This document shows, in pieces, positions 5,155 through 5,496 of a DNA stretch of 5,496 nt. This DNA is from Planctomycetaceae bacterium (GTDB taxonomy: Bacteria; Planctomycetota; Planctomycetia; Pirellulales; UBA1268). Numbering within the stretch: position 1 is the first letter of the stretch; every line of letters begins with the position of its first letter. The notes under the pieces were generated by a model that worked only from the letters and a program-made list of their open reading frames with translations, was not told the DNA's origin and searched no databases. The stretch lies in the NCBI GenBank assembly GCA_003488325.1, contig DNLZ01000300.1, positions 798 through 6,293 on the forward strand. Reading direction: 5' to 3'. Position numbers and translations under genes: made by a program.

Positions 5155-5496
5155 GCGTCATCTCGCGGCGGGTGGATGGGCCGGGATCGGGCCGTGGCGA
5201 CCGGACTCGGGTCGACGCCCGCGCTGTTCCGGCCGGCGTGGGGCCGGGTGACGGCACGTCGCCCTGCTTCAACACGTAGGTCGCCATCGGGCGACATGCG
5301 CGGCGCGTGCGGCCGGCGCTCGCGTTTGCGGCATCCGGCTGCGGCGGCACGGTCGCGGCGACCCGCATCACCGGCACGACCCGCACGCGCCGGTACGGAC
5401 ACGACGGGCGAGGATCGCACGTGTCCGAGCACCGGCTTGGGGGGCGGCAAAAGTCTCCTCGCTTCGTCCGCGGCGGCCGTTCGCTCGGGAAGCGTT
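5155..5496. other. Region upstream of the regulator with no identified gene
   Basis: These 342 bases contain no gene I can recognise. Minus-strand frames stay open through much of it (one includes MATYVLKQGD from 5287), but the products are Arg/Pro/Ala-rich, lack any family motif and run into the regulator in the wrong frame. It should contain the regulator's promoter and leader; no clear -35/-10 or -24/-12 pair is visible. Two short perfect inverted repeats (5229-5247 and 5280-5295) could fold in the leader. A GTG at 5421 preceded by AGGA could open a rightward gene continuing past the window edge; only 25 codons are visible. Confidence 0.5.
5280..5295. repeat. Short perfect inverted repeat upstream of the regulator
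   Basis: GTCGCC, a 4-base ATCG spacer, then GGCGAC form a perfect 6-base-pair stem. It lies 126 bases from the regulator start and could be an operator half-site pair or a leader hairpin. In DNA this GC-rich such short stems arise often by chance, and no T-run follows, so it is not called a terminator. Confidence 0.3.

Noticed and set aside
5057..5287. Small minus-strand frame starting MATYVLKQGD
   Set aside because: No ribosome-binding site and no motif; after the first ten residues it becomes Pro/Arg/Ser-rich and runs out of frame into the activator.
1..5496. CRISPR arrays, tRNA/rRNA genes, insertion sequences or attachment sites
   Set aside because: No regularly spaced repeats, tRNA-like cloverleaf, transposase motif or long terminal inverted repeats were seen on either strand.

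Overview
The window is very GC-rich (about 70% by eye), with dense coding on both strands and a strong C/G bias at third codon positions. The organism is most likely a high-GC bacterium of the Planctomycetes. That placement is an inference. It rests on the thioredoxin reductase, which carries an insert around a PPHEGHG stretch, and on a TIM-barrel protein with a GPVTP...REKIV-like tail. I associate both styles with planctomycetes from memory, and no database search was possible.

Layout. At 1-251 (minus) is the 5' end of a family-2 glycosyltransferase of the dolichol/polyprenol-phosphate mannosyltransferase type, running off the left edge. It overlaps by 8 bases the stop of a complete thioredoxin-disulfide reductase gene (244-1317, minus), so the two look like one translationally coupled unit. 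A 187-base divergent spacer follows, then a small cysteine-rich DUF2256 protein (1505-1747, plus). Its 3' end runs about 100 bases into the end of a convergent xylose-isomerase-like TIM-barrel gene (1647-2615, minus). A 152-base divergent spacer separates that gene from a membrane-anchored endonuclease/exonuclease/phosphatase-family protein (2768-3820, plus). This gene in turn overlaps tail to tail by 58 bases with a complete NtrC-type sigma-54 activator (3763-5154, minus). The last 342 bases hold no gene I can identify.

How the genes work together. Only the trxB-glycosyltransferase pair has clear operon structure. The other genes are single units arranged divergently or convergently. No partner histidine kinase, thioredoxin, photolyase or convincing sigma-54 promoter is visible in the window. 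The content is mostly ordinary housekeeping and regulatory genes, and I see no convincing new multi-gene system. The points most worth a second look are the apparent loss of metal ligands in the TIM-barrel protein, the two antisense tail overlaps, a possible leaderless start for the phosphatase-family gene, a 13-base palindromic repeat, and an altered receiver acidic pocket in the activator.
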